In this document: positions 7,697 through 15,278 of the stretch, piece after piece
How the letters are laid out: each line of letters begins with the position of its first letter
Position numbering within the stretch: the stretch's first letter is position 1
Source of the DNA: HGM10836 sp045580645
GTDB taxonomy: Bacteria; Bacillota_I; Bacilli_A; RF39; UBA660
Length of the DNA stretch: 23,803 bases
Direction: 5' to 3'
Assembly: GCA_045580645.1 (NCBI GenBank)
Contig: JAZNOG010000059.1
Coordinates: 1 to 23,803 of the forward strand
Program-made: the position numbers and the translations under genes
Notes under the pieces: generated by a model
Told to the model about the DNA's origin: nothing
The model's database searches: none
What the model saw: the letters and a program-made list of their open reading frames with translations, nothing else

Positions 7697-8054
7697 AAAA
7701 GGACAAGTTTTGGTATTATTTGTATTATTTATTCCAATTATTATTTTTACTTTAATACTTGTGTTTGATTCTGCATACATAACAATTAATAATAATAGAC
7801 TAAATAACATTGCCAAAGATTCGGTTAAATATTTAGTAGTAGATAAAAAACCAAGCGTGGAGATAGAAAAATTTATAAAAGCAAATGATGAAAATATAGA
7901 AATAGTTGAAATAACAGATGATACTGTTTATTTAAAACACAGTCTTGATCCTATATTTGGAAGATTTATGGGATATGATAGATACGAACTTGAAATAAGA
8001 TTACATGGTTATATTGAAAATAATAAATTAATTACAATAGAAGAAAAGGGGTAA
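7689..8054 (+). CDS. TadG-like (TadE/G family) minor pseudopilin
   Basis: A 121-residue membrane-anchored protein starting MNKKGQVLVLFVLFIPIIIF, then LILVFDSAYITINN. This is the TadE/G-like pattern (PF13400 type): a prepilin-like glycine and hydrophobic helix, but no Glu at +5. Classical TadG proteins also lack that Glu, but usually exceed 400 residues and often carry a von Willebrand A domain, absent here. The gene overlaps tadE by 8 bases; ATG 7689 places the KKGQ leader at the very N-terminus, which decides the start over an in-frame ATG at 7665. It may anchor the pilus base or act as a minor pilin. Calling it TadG rather than a second TadE is a judgement from the N-terminus. Confidence 0.72.
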   Translation: MNKKGQVLVLFVLFIPIIIFTLILVFDSAYITINNNRLNNIAKDSVKYLVVDKKPSVEIEKFIKANDENIEIVEITDDTVYLKHSLDPIFGRFMGYDRYELEIRLHGYIENNKLITIEEKG

Positions 8055-8057
8055 CAT

Positions 8058-8828
8058 ATGAAAAAGGGAAAGGGGAAAATAGTTACTATTACGTCCACTA
8101 AAGGCGGAGTAGGTAAAACTATAACAACACTAAATTTAGCAGCTGTTTACCATAAAATGGGCCTAAAAACTCTTGTTTTAGACTTAGATTTATTTGGTGG
8201 TGCTATTGCTACTTATTTAGACTCAAATAACGATAAAACTATTTTTAATTTAGTAGAAGATTTATCTTATAACAGATATGAAGCCTTAGATAATTATTTA
8301 TTTAAGTATAATGAAAATATCTTTATAATTTCATCACCAAAAGATCCAAGAAGTGCAAGTAAAATTGATAGCAAATACATTCCTTTAATACTAGATAATG
8401 CAGTTTATAGATTTGATGTTATTTTAATTGATACATCTCATCTTTTGAATGAAATAAATATTGTTGCCCTAGATAATAGTGATTCTATTTTATATATTTT
8501 AACTAATGACTTATTTGATCTTAAAAATTCTAAGTCTTTTATGTCTATCATGAAAGATGTAGGATTTAATAACTATTATGTTTTATTAAACGAATCAATT
8601 AATCCAAGTAGAAATTATTTTTCAATGTATGATATTAGAAATATAATAAAAAATAATGTGGATTTCACTATATCAAAAAGCATGCATATTAAAAATATAG
8701 ATAAATACATAATGGATGGAGAAATACTTATTTTAAATCAAAAATTATTATTTAGAGATAAAAATGATATGAAAAAGTATGAAGAAATTGCAAAGAAACT
8801 TATTGAAAAAGGGGAGGAGAAAAAATGA
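8058..8828 (+). CDS. tadZ: TadZ/CpaE-like ParA-family ATPase
   Basis: A 256-residue SIMIBI-class ATPase thought to place the pilus machine in the cell. It has the deviant Walker A KGGVGKT (15-21), TLVLDLDLFGG (the switch region, where MinD/ParA have D.D..G) and the Walker B stretch FDVILIDTSH (~118-127). It begins directly with the ATPase domain and lacks the N-terminal receiver-like domain of many TadZ/CpaE proteins. Position between the pseudopilins and TadA is what distinguishes it from MinD or plasmid ParA. The start follows AAGGGG, 3 bases after the previous stop. Its TGA stop overlaps the tadA ATG (ATGA), a coupled arrangement. Confidence 0.85.
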   Translation: MKKGKGKIVTITSTKGGVGKTITTLNLAAVYHKMGLKTLVLDLDLFGGAIATYLDSNNDKTIFNLVEDLSYNRYEALDNYLFKYNENIFIISSPKDPRSASKIDSKYIPLILDNAVYRFDVILIDTSHLLNEINIVALDNSDSILYILTNDLFDLKNSKSFMSIMKDVGFNNYYVLLNESINPSRNYFSMYDIRNIIKNNVDFTISKSMHIKNIDKYIMDGEILILNQKLLFRDKNDMKKYEEIAKKLIEKGEEKK

Positions 8829-10162
8829 GAAAAACATTATCCGAAGCTTTTGAACTAAATGAAAAGAAATTTAAATCTCTTCATAAACAAGATAATTATG
8901 AAATATTTAAAGACAAAGCACTTCTTGATGCTTTAAGAAATAACATTATTGAGAATTTAATAGATAATAATGTTCCAAACGATAAATATTTAAATGAATT
9001 TATAAATGACGAAATAGATAGAACATTAACAGGATATGATTTATCTAATTTAGAACGTAATCATATATTTAATTTAATCGATAACGAAATAAACGGTTAT
9101 GGTCCAATTACAGAACTTTTAGATGATAAAAACATAACTGAAATAATGGTAAATGGTCCAGATGAAATATATGTTGAAATTGATGGACAAGTCATGAAAG
9201 ATGAAAGCGTTTCATTTATAAATGATGAACACATTATAAGAACTATTCAAAGAATGATTCAACCTCTTGGTAGAACAATTGACATAGCAAATCCAATGGT
9301 TGACTCTCGTCTAAAAGATGGTTCAAGAATAAATGCAATAATACCACCACTTTCATTAAATGGTCCAGTTCTTACTATTCGTAAATTTAAAGATAATTTA
9401 AATACAGTAGATGATTTAATAAGAAATGGGACACTTACTCCATATATGGCAAGATTCTTAGAAGCTTGTGTCCAGGCAAAACTAAATATTTTAATATGTG
9501 GTGGAACTGGTTCTGGTAAAACAACTGTATTAAATGTGTTATCTTCATTTATTGATAATGATGAAAGAATTATCACAATAGAAGATGCTGCAGAACTTCA
9601 CTTAAGACAAAATCATGTCATTACACTTGAAACTCGTAACATGAACTATGAAAAAGAAGGAGAAGTCACTATTCGTGATTTAGTAATAAATTCCCTACGT
9701 ATGAGACCAGATCGTATAATAGTCGGAGAAGTTCGTGGAAAAGAAGCATTTGATATGCTACAAGCAATGAATACAGGCCACGACGGTTCACTTTCCACAC
9801 TTCATGCAAATGGACCGATAGATGCTTTAAATAGACTTGAAACAATGGTTTTAATGAGTGGTATACAAATACCAGTTCTTGCAATAAGAGAATATATAGA
9901 AAAAGCAATTGACATAGTAGTTTATATAGAAAGACTATCAGACGGAAAAAGAAAAGTTACTTCAATAACAGAAGTAGTAGACTTAAAAGAAGGCGAAATA
10001 AAACTAAGAGAAATATTTGCCTTTAAACAAAAAGGACTTACTCAAAATGGTGAAGTAGACGGAGCATTCGTATTATACAAATATATTCCTAAAGTTTATA
10101 ACAAAATCAAAAGCAAAGGTATTAATAGAGTAGATGATATTTTTGAAAGTTTTAAAAAATAA
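8825..10162 (+). CDS. tadA: TadA/CpaF secretion ATPase
   Basis: A hexameric ATPase of the VirB11/GspE superfamily that powers pilus extension at the inner face of the membrane. Of 445 residues, the N-terminal ~100 form the helical lead of CpaF proteins. They are followed by NGYGPITELLDD and ITEIMVNGPDEIYVE (characteristic of TadA), the arginine region around GRTIDIANPMVDSRL, Walker A GGTGSGKTT (226-234), the Asp box ITIEDAAEL, and Walker B with the following HAN motif (RPDRIIVGEVRG; GSLSTLHANGP). All catalytic elements are intact and length is normal. GGGGAGGAG precedes the start. It overlaps tadZ by 4 bases and is followed 19 bases later by the membrane platform genes. Confidence 0.96.
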   Translation: MRKTLSEAFELNEKKFKSLHKQDNYEIFKDKALLDALRNNIIENLIDNNVPNDKYLNEFINDEIDRTLTGYDLSNLERNHIFNLIDNEINGYGPITELLDDKNITEIMVNGPDEIYVEIDGQVMKDESVSFINDEHIIRTIQRMIQPLGRTIDIANPMVDSRLKDGSRINAIIPPLSLNGPVLTIRKFKDNLNTVDDLIRNGTLTPYMARFLEACVQAKLNILICGGTGSGKTTVLNVLSSFIDNDERIITIEDAAELHLRQNHVITLETRNMNYEKEGEVTIRDLVINSLRMRPDRIIVGEVRGKEAFDMLQAMNTGHDGSLSTLHANGPIDALNRLETMVLMSGIQIPVLAIREYIEKAIDIVVYIERLSDGKRKVTSITEVVDLKEGEIKLREIFAFKQKGLTQNGEVDGAFVLYKYIPKVYNKIKSKGINRVDDIFESFKK

Positions 10163-10181
10163 TAAATAAGAAGGTGATTTA

Positions 10182-11180
10182 ATGAATTATTTAAGTTTAA
10201 TTGTTCAAATAGGACTTATAATATTTTTATTAGTTATTGCCTTCTTTTTATTTAGAATGTCAAATACAATTAGAAAAGATAAAAGAATAAATCGTTTTTC
10301 AATAGAGGCTTTAACAGAAAAACCTAAATCTTTATTTGATAAATTAGATAATATTTATAATAATATTTTAAATAGCTTATCTAAAAAATTAAAAAAAATT
10401 AAATCTTTTAATAAGTATAGTTTGAAATATGAAAAATATATAGAAAAACATGAAAAATCAAAAAAAGACCCAATGGATTTTGTATCTAATAAAATAATAA
10501 TAAGTATACTTGCAATTATTATCACAATCATATCAAATGCATTTAGATTAAGACCATTTACGTTCTTACAAATTCTATTTTCTCTATTATTTGGTTTTTA
10601 CTTACCCGATATGTTTTTAATTTTAAAAGAAAAAAGAAAACATAAACAAATAGAAAATGATTTATTAAAAGCAGTCATTATCATGAATAATGCTTTTAAA
10701 TCAGGAAGAAGTATAATGCAAGCAGTTGAAGTAGTATCAAATGAACTTACTGGACCAATTAGTGAAGAATTTAGAAAAATGCACATAGATTTAAATTATG
10801 GACTTGATTTAGAAGTAGTATTTGAACGTTTCTCAAAAAGAGTAGATTTAGAAGAAGTAAAATATATGGCCTCTTCCTTAGTAATTTTAAATAAAACAGG
10901 CGGAAATGTAGTTGAAGTATTTTCATCAATAGAAAGAAGTTTTATTGAAAGAAAAAAACTTAACGATGAATTAAAATCACAAACTAGTTTATCTAATTTT
11001 GTATTTAGAATTTTATCAGTTATTCCATTTATGATTTTTATATTAGTTTATTTCTTTAATGATGATTATTTTAAACCACTTTTTACTACATCAATTGGTA
11101 GAATAATTTTAGTCATTATTTTAGTAATATATATATCATACATAATAATAGTAAAACGTATTACTAGATTGAAAGAGTGA
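10182..11180 (+). CDS. tadB: TadB-like pilus platform membrane protein
   Basis: A 332-residue inner-membrane platform protein of the GspF/type II secretion F family. Hydrophobic segments: ~4-24, ~105-125, ~127-148, then two near the C-terminus (~272-294 and ~305-325). The cytoplasmic GspF domain between them includes LLKAVIIMNNAFKSGRSIMQAVEVV, with the typical (S/A)G.S...A pattern, and later LVILNKTGGNVVEVF. In Tad systems TadB and TadC form the membrane base contacted by the TadA ATPase. An AAGAAGGTG site precedes ATG 10182. It ends in TGA 4 bases before the next start. Confidence 0.88.
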   Translation: MNYLSLIVQIGLIIFLLVIAFFLFRMSNTIRKDKRINRFSIEALTEKPKSLFDKLDNIYNNILNSLSKKLKKIKSFNKYSLKYEKYIEKHEKSKKDPMDFVSNKIIISILAIIITIISNAFRLRPFTFLQILFSLLFGFYLPDMFLILKEKRKHKQIENDLLKAVIIMNNAFKSGRSIMQAVEVVSNELTGPISEEFRKMHIDLNYGLDLEVVFERFSKRVDLEEVKYMASSLVILNKTGGNVVEVFSSIERSFIERKKLNDELKSQTSLSNFVFRILSVIPFMIFILVYFFNDDYFKPLFTTSIGRIILVIILVIYISYIIIVKRITRLKE

Positions 11181-11184
11181 TAGT

Positions 11185-11889
11185 ATGGAAAAAAGAAAAT
11201 TTAACTTAAGTAGTAAAATATATAGTATTAAAGAAATAAAAAAAGTAGAAAAAAAAATAAAATTACTCGGAGTAAATACTAAATATGATGCAATTTCTTT
11301 ATTAAATATTAGATTATTGTCCTCTTGTTTTATATTTTTTATGTTATTATATTTTGTGGATCTTGGTTATGTCCTTGCACCAATTGCAACTTTTATATTT
11401 TATATTTCTTTTTTGCCTTTAATGCTTGATTCAAAAATAAAGAAAAGAGCAAAACGCTTAGAAAAAGATTCATTATATTTCTTTGAGATTCTAGCGCTTT
11501 CTCTTGAAGCTGGAAGAAGTATAAAAACTGCAATTGAAGTTACAACATTAAATATTGACTCAGAACTTTCTTTAGAATTTAAAAAAGTTTTAAGCGATAT
11601 GATGTTTGGTAAAAGTTTAGATGAAGCTTTAAATGATTTAAAAGAAAGGATACCATCAGATAATATAAATAATATTATACTAAATATTAGACAATCTAAT
11701 GTATTTGGTAATAATATCATAGAAACAGTATATTCTCAAATAGAATATATTAGAGAAAAAAGAATTTTAGACATAAAAGGAGAAATTAGTAAAATACCAG
11801 TAAAAATAAGTGTTGTATCAGTTGTATTTTTCATACCTTTATTATTACTTTTATTACTTTCTCCAATGATAATTGAGTTATTAGGTTAA
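11185..11889 (+). CDS. tadC: TadC-like pilus platform membrane protein
   Basis: The second GspF-family platform protein, 234 residues. Two adjacent hydrophobic segments occur at ~40-85, then the F domain (FFEILALSLEAGRSIKTAIEVT, later NIRQSNVFGNNIIETV), and a final membrane helix rich in Leu at ~207-232. It is shorter than most TadC proteins (around 300) but contains the core domain without visible damage. It starts 4 bases after tadB with a weak GAGTG site, so translation is probably coupled. It is the last gene of the operon: a terminator follows immediately and no prepilin peptidase (TadV) gene is attached. Confidence 0.85.
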   Translation: MEKRKFNLSSKIYSIKEIKKVEKKIKLLGVNTKYDAISLLNIRLLSSCFIFFMLLYFVDLGYVLAPIATFIFYISFLPLMLDSKIKKRAKRLEKDSLYFFEILALSLEAGRSIKTAIEVTTLNIDSELSLEFKKVLSDMMFGKSLDEALNDLKERIPSDNINNIILNIRQSNVFGNNIIETVYSQIEYIREKRILDIKGEISKIPVKISVVSVVFFIPLLLLLLLSPMIIELLG

Positions 11890-11891
11890 TT

Positions 11892-11914
11892 AGAAAGTTT
11901 TTACTTTCTTTTTT
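11892..11914 (+). terminator. Terminator of the pilus operon
   Basis: AGAAAGT (11892-11898) and ACTTTCT (11903-11909) form a 7-bp stem with a TTTT loop, followed by a run of six T. It sits three bases after the tadC stop codon. Confidence 0.85.
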
Positions 11915-11968
11915 GTTATATATAAAAGGAATAATTATTAAAGAAAAAAGCACGAACTAGGAAAAATG

Positions 11969-11977
11969 TGTTATAAT
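11969..11977 (+). promoter_or_regulatory. yebC extended -10 promoter
   Basis: TGTTATAAT at 11969-11977 is a perfect extended -10. The sequence 17 bases further upstream has no resemblance to TTGACA. The distance to the ATG is 35 bases. Confidence 0.7.
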
Positions 11978-12012
11978 AGTTTTGTAAGGAAATTTATTAA
12001 AGGAGAAGATTT

Positions 12013-12732
12013 ATGAGTGGACATTCAAAATGGGCTACTATTAAAAGAAAAAAAGGTTTAATAGATGCTGAAAGAAGTAAAATATTTCAAAAATTAAATA
12101 AGGAAATTTATGTGGCAGCAAAAAGTGGGGATAAGTCTTTAGAAAACAATCCTGCACTTCGTATGGTTGTAGAAAAAGCAAAAGCACAAAATATGCCGAA
12201 AGATAGAATCCAAGCTGCGATAGATAAAGCACATGCTTCAAGCGCAAATGAAAACTATGAGTTTGTAAGATATGAAGGATATGCACCAAACGGAGTAGCA
12301 GTAATGGTAGATTGTTTAACAGATAATAGAAATAGAACAGCAAGTGAAGTAAGATCAACATTTACTAAACGTGGTGGAAATCTGGGAACAGATGGTTCAG
12401 TAAGTTATATGTTCGAAAGAAAAGGAATTATTGTTCTTCCTAATACATATGATGAAGAAACATTAATGAATATTGCACTTGAAAATGATGCTATGGATTT
12501 TATAGTAAATGATGATTCATACGAAATAGAAACAACTTTTGAAAACTTTATTAATATGAATAAAGCATTAGAAGAAAATAATATAACAGAATTTATTATG
12601 AATGAAACAAGATATATTCCAAATAACACCATTTCACTTGATGAGGAAAGCAAAGAAAAAATATATAATTTAATTGATACATTAGAAGACCTAGATGACG
12701 TTCAAAATGTATATCATAATTTAGAAGATTAA
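12013..12732 (+). CDS. yebC: YebC/PmpR/TACO1 family protein
   Basis: A 239-residue YebC-family protein starting with the invariant MSGHSKWATIKRKKG. Further family blocks are KIFQKLNKEI, NPALRMVVEKAKAQNMPKDRI and YEGYAPNGVAVMV, then TASEVRSTFTKRGGNLG and GSVSYMFERKG. Length and order are normal. YebC proteins were long annotated as transcription regulators; more recent work on bacterial YebC and mitochondrial TACO1 supports a role at the ribosome in relieving stalls at difficult, often proline-rich, sequences. The window does not distinguish these roles. An AAAGGAGAAG site precedes the start. The gene has its own promoter and a weak terminator and looks monocistronic, placed between the pilus operon and an unknown cluster. 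Confidence 0.96.
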   Translation: MSGHSKWATIKRKKGLIDAERSKIFQKLNKEIYVAAKSGDKSLENNPALRMVVEKAKAQNMPKDRIQAAIDKAHASSANENYEFVRYEGYAPNGVAVMVDCLTDNRNRTASEVRSTFTKRGGNLGTDGSVSYMFERKGIIVLPNTYDEETLMNIALENDAMDFIVNDDSYEIETTFENFINMNKALEENNITEFIMNETRYIPNNTISLDEESKEKIYNLIDTLEDLDDVQNVYHNLED

Positions 12733-12738
12733 AGAAGT

Positions 12739-12756
12739 AGAAATATTTCTTTTTTT
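12739..12756 (+). terminator. Weak terminator after yebC
   Basis: AGAAATATTTCT (12739-12750) is a short palindrome followed by seven T. The stem is only four to six A/T-rich pairs, so efficiency is doubtful. Confidence 0.5.
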
Positions 12757-12757
12757 C

Positions 12758-12786
12758 TTTACATAAAAAACAAAAATAATTATACT
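12758..12786 (+). promoter_or_regulatory. Promoter of the unknown gene at 12810
   Basis: TTTACA (12758-12763), a spacer of exactly 17 bases and TATACT (12781-12786). The predicted start near 12793 leaves a leader of about 17 bases with AAAGGAGAG. Confidence 0.7.
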
Positions 12787-12809
12787 AGATATAAAGGAGA
12801 GTGTATTTC

Positions 12810-13370
12810 ATGATGAATAATAAATTATTTTTTAAAAATTTATTTGGAGAAAAAACTGCAAATATTTTAAATGAAGCATTAATACTAGTAGGAGGAGAAG
12901 ATGTTGAATTAGAATATGTAGGAAGAATGCCAGACAAGCCTATATCATTTATTATGGAGTTTTCCAGCAGTGCTAGTGTTGATCCTATTATATTAATATA
13001 TGATAAAGATAGATTTGGAAAAGAAATCGTTTTGACAAGCGAAACTAGCAAATTTTGTTATGCCACTAGATTTAAAAAAACTTATATTGATTTTGCGTGT
13101 GAAACTGAAGAAAAAGGCATATTTCATTTAGAAATAACCTTTGATGATAATGGATACATTGAATATTTTAATGAAAAAACTTGTTCTTTTTGGAATTTTA
13201 CATATATGGACGATTTAATGAAAGCAAAAGAAGAAGGTTTTCGTCCTGATAACGAGAGACATTTCAAACTTCATAATGGTTCTTTAAGAAATAAAGAAAT
13301 TATAAGTTGTATAAAAGAATGCGGTAATATCATAAAAAAACTAGAAAAATCAAATCAAAGGAGAAGATAA
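12810..13370 (+). CDS. Unrecognised protein A, paralogue of protein C
   Basis: A 186-residue protein I do not recognise. It has no signal peptide or membrane segment. It opens with a short helical region (FFKNLFGEKTANILNEALILVGGED), followed by beta-type sequence, then GYIEYFNEKTC, YMDDLMKAKEEGFRPD, a helix with EIISCIKECGNIIKKLE and a basic tail SNQRRR. The same order of blocks occurs in protein C at 13971, so the two are paralogues. The start is ATG 12810, 10 bases after GGAG; ATG 12813 is possible, and a GTG at 12801 is part of the ribosome site. The next gene begins two bases after its stop. The family looks lineage-specific. Confidence 0.72.
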   Translation: MMNNKLFFKNLFGEKTANILNEALILVGGEDVELEYVGRMPDKPISFIMEFSSSASVDPIILIYDKDRFGKEIVLTSETSKFCYATRFKKTYIDFACETEEKGIFHLEITFDDNGYIEYFNEKTCSFWNFTYMDDLMKAKEEGFRPDNERHFKLHNGSLRNKEIISCIKECGNIIKKLEKSNQRRR

Positions 13371-13372
13371 AA

Positions 13373-13903
13373 ATGAGCAACAAAGTATTATCAAAAAAAC
13401 ATACAAAAAAGAAAAATTGGGAATTACTATGTTCTGTCCTTACACTTGCAGAAAAAGAAAAAATTTATATAAAAAATCGTGGAAATAAAAATCGTGATGA
13501 GGTTTATTTATTAGATGCTTATTCAAGCACTAAAGAAGACGATTTAGAAATTATTAATATAGTTGGTAATAATTACAGAATTGATTATATTAAAAATGAC
13601 AAAGATAATATTATTTATCTAGAATATAAAGAAGAAATAAGAAGTGGTGAATTATTATTTTTACAAATGCACGCCAAGGGATATATAACAACAGGTTATT
13701 ATAAAAAAGAAGAAGTTAATAACAATAATTTAAGTTATAGACTATCTATCAATAAAATAAAAGAAAAAGGAAACATTCCATATCAATCAATAAGTAATCT
13801 TGATAAAAGAAAACTTTATTTATATGAGTTTTTAGATGCAGTATCAAAACTTCAAAGAACAAAAAATGATTTAGAAATAAAGCACATAAGAACAAGGAAA
13901 TAA
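13373..13903 (+). CDS. Unrecognised basic protein B
   Basis: A 176-residue protein with no recognised domain, signal peptide or membrane segment. It is very rich in Lys, Asn and Tyr, with a basic head (SKKHTKKK) and tail (KHIRTRK), giving a clearly positive charge. The middle alternates as beta strands (GELLFLQMHAKGYITTGYYKKEE). That stretch loosely resembles the strand block of proteins A and C (EILNLELTLKGKGSLEYYNKET in C), so B may be a divergent third member, but this is weak. It starts 2 bases after the stop of A, with AAGGAG inside the end of A, so the two are co-translated. A nucleic-acid or ribosome partner would fit the charge but nothing proves it. Confidence 0.65.
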   Translation: MSNKVLSKKHTKKKNWELLCSVLTLAEKEKIYIKNRGNKNRDEVYLLDAYSSTKEDDLEIINIVGNNYRIDYIKNDKDNIIYLEYKEEIRSGELLFLQMHAKGYITTGYYKKEEVNNNNLSYRLSINKIKEKGNIPYQSISNLDKRKLYLYEFLDAVSKLQRTKNDLEIKHIRTRK

Positions 13904-13923
13904 TGTAAAACGATGTCAAAAAC

Positions 13924-13952
13924 TAGACTTTTAAATCAATAAGAACTATACT
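13924..13952 (+). promoter_or_regulatory. Possible promoter before the gene at 13971
   Basis: TAGACT (13924-13929), 17 bases and TATACT (13947-13952). The -35 matches four of six consensus positions. It would allow C and the TcdA-like gene to be transcribed separately from A and B. No terminator is seen after B, so read-through is equally possible. Confidence 0.5.
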
Positions 13953-13970
13953 AATAATAGGAGGTATTAT

Positions 13971-14525
13971 ATGTTTGATCAAAATATATTTTTAAAAAAG
14001 ATTTTTGGAAATGATGATGCAAGAATAATTTCTGAAGTATTAGATGTTTTAGGAGGAAGTAATTGTAGAGTTTTAAATCCTGCAGAAGCAAAAACTGAAG
14101 CCGAAGGTCTTCAGTATACACTTAATTTTAATGGTGGAATAAGTTTAACACGTAAAAAAACAAGACGTTCTGAAGAAATAGTAATAAGTTCTGAAGGTGC
14201 TATATTTAAAATGAACCCTACTGATAAAGGAAAATATATTACCATGGTTATGGAAACAAGTAGCAAAGAAATATTAAATTTAGAATTAACATTAAAAGGT
14301 AAAGGTAGTCTAGAATACTATAATAAAGAAACATGTGATTTAGGAGGATTAACTTATAAAGACGATTTATTAACTGCTAAAGAACATGGATTTTTACCAG
14401 ATAAAGTATTCGATTTAAGCAAAAAACATGGAAATTATACAACTGAAGAAATAATATACTCATTAAAAGAAACAGGGAATATTTTTAATAGATTAGAGGT
14501 TGAGGGTGCAAGAAAACAAGCATAA
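13971..14525 (+). CDS. Unrecognised protein C, paralogue of protein A
   Basis: A 184-residue cytoplasmic protein paralogous to protein A. Shared blocks are IFLKKIFGNDDARIISEVLD with GG after it, GSLEYYNKETC, LTYKDDLLTAKEHGFLPDK and a final helix IIYSLKETGNIFNRLE. Conserved features across the pair include the aromatic pair before N-(E/K)-(K/E)-T-C, the Cys itself, the DDL..AKE.GF.PD motif and the GNI near the end. The tail (EGARKQA) is only mildly basic. The start follows a perfect AGGAGGT. Its 3' end overlaps the TcdA-like gene, implying coupling, but nothing in the protein suggests a role in tRNA modification. Function is unknown. Confidence 0.72.
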   Translation: MFDQNIFLKKIFGNDDARIISEVLDVLGGSNCRVLNPAEAKTEAEGLQYTLNFNGGISLTRKKTRRSEEIVISSEGAIFKMNPTDKGKYITMVMETSSKEILNLELTLKGKGSLEYYNKETCDLGGLTYKDDLLTAKEHGFLPDKVFDLSKKHGNYTTEEIIYSLKETGNIFNRLEVEGARKQA

Positions 14526-15207
14526 CATAGATCAATTTTCTAGGTTTAAAGCTTTAATTAGCACTTGTCAATTCGAAAAAATAAATAATAGTAATATCTT
14601 ATTAATAGGAGTAGGTGGAGTAGGAAGTTTTGTTTTTGAAGCTTTAGTTAGAAGTGGCTTTTCAAATATTACAATAGTAGATTATGATACTATTGATATA
14701 ACTAATTTAAATAGACAAATTATGACTAATTTAAATAATATCGGTTCAAAAAAAGTTGATGTATTAGAAGAAAGAGCACTAAGTATAAATAAAAATATTA
14801 AAATTACTAAAAATGATAGTTTTATTACAAAAAATAACATTGACTCACTTAATATTTCTAAATATGACTATATAATAGATTGTTGTGATACTGTCGAAAC
14901 GAAAAAAGAAATAATAAAAAATTGCTTAGAGAAGAAAATAAAATTTATAACTTGCATGGGAACCGCTAATAAATTCGAACCTAATAAGTTTGAAATAATT
15001 GACATAAGAAAAACATCATACGACCCATTAGCCAAAAAACTTAGAAAATGGATAAATGATGAAAAAATCAAAGGTAAAGTTTTATGTTGTTCTTCAACTG
15101 AAAAACCAATAAAAAATAAAGAAGATTATCTTGGTTCTACCTCGTTTGTGCCACCTGCAGCAGGTCTTTTAATTGCAAGTTATATTGTAAAAGATATAAT
15201 AAAATAA
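14506..15207 (+). CDS. tcdA: tRNA threonylcarbamoyladenosine dehydratase (TcdA-like E1 enzyme)
   Basis: A ThiF/MoeB/HesA-fold enzyme, 233 residues from GTG 14506. TcdA proteins use ATP to cyclise t6A37 of ANN-decoding tRNAs into ct6A. Evidence: the FSRF opening, Rossmann loop GVGGVGS (35-41), FEALVRSGF, then DYDTIDITNLNRQI, the adenylation-site signature of E1 enzymes, followed by YDYIIDCCDT and a late FVPPAAGLLIASYIV typical of TcdA/YgdL. No CxxC zinc pairs are present, which argues against MoeB or ThiF; no Ubl protein is nearby. GAGG lies 6 bases before the GTG; an in-frame TTG at 14500 abuts that site and is less likely. The gene overlaps protein C by 20 bases. Confidence 0.85.
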   Translation: MQENKHNIDQFSRFKALISTCQFEKINNSNILLIGVGGVGSFVFEALVRSGFSNITIVDYDTIDITNLNRQIMTNLNNIGSKKVDVLEERALSINKNIKITKNDSFITKNNIDSLNISKYDYIIDCCDTVETKKEIIKNCLEKKIKFITCMGTANKFEPNKFEIIDIRKTSYDPLAKKLRKWINDEKIKGKVLCCSSTEKPIKNKEDYLGSTSFVPPAAGLLIASYIVKDIIK

Positions 15208-15278
15208 ACAAAGAAGTATATTATTAAAAATAGTATTTGAACAAATTTTTTATACGATTATATATAAGGAGGAAAACT

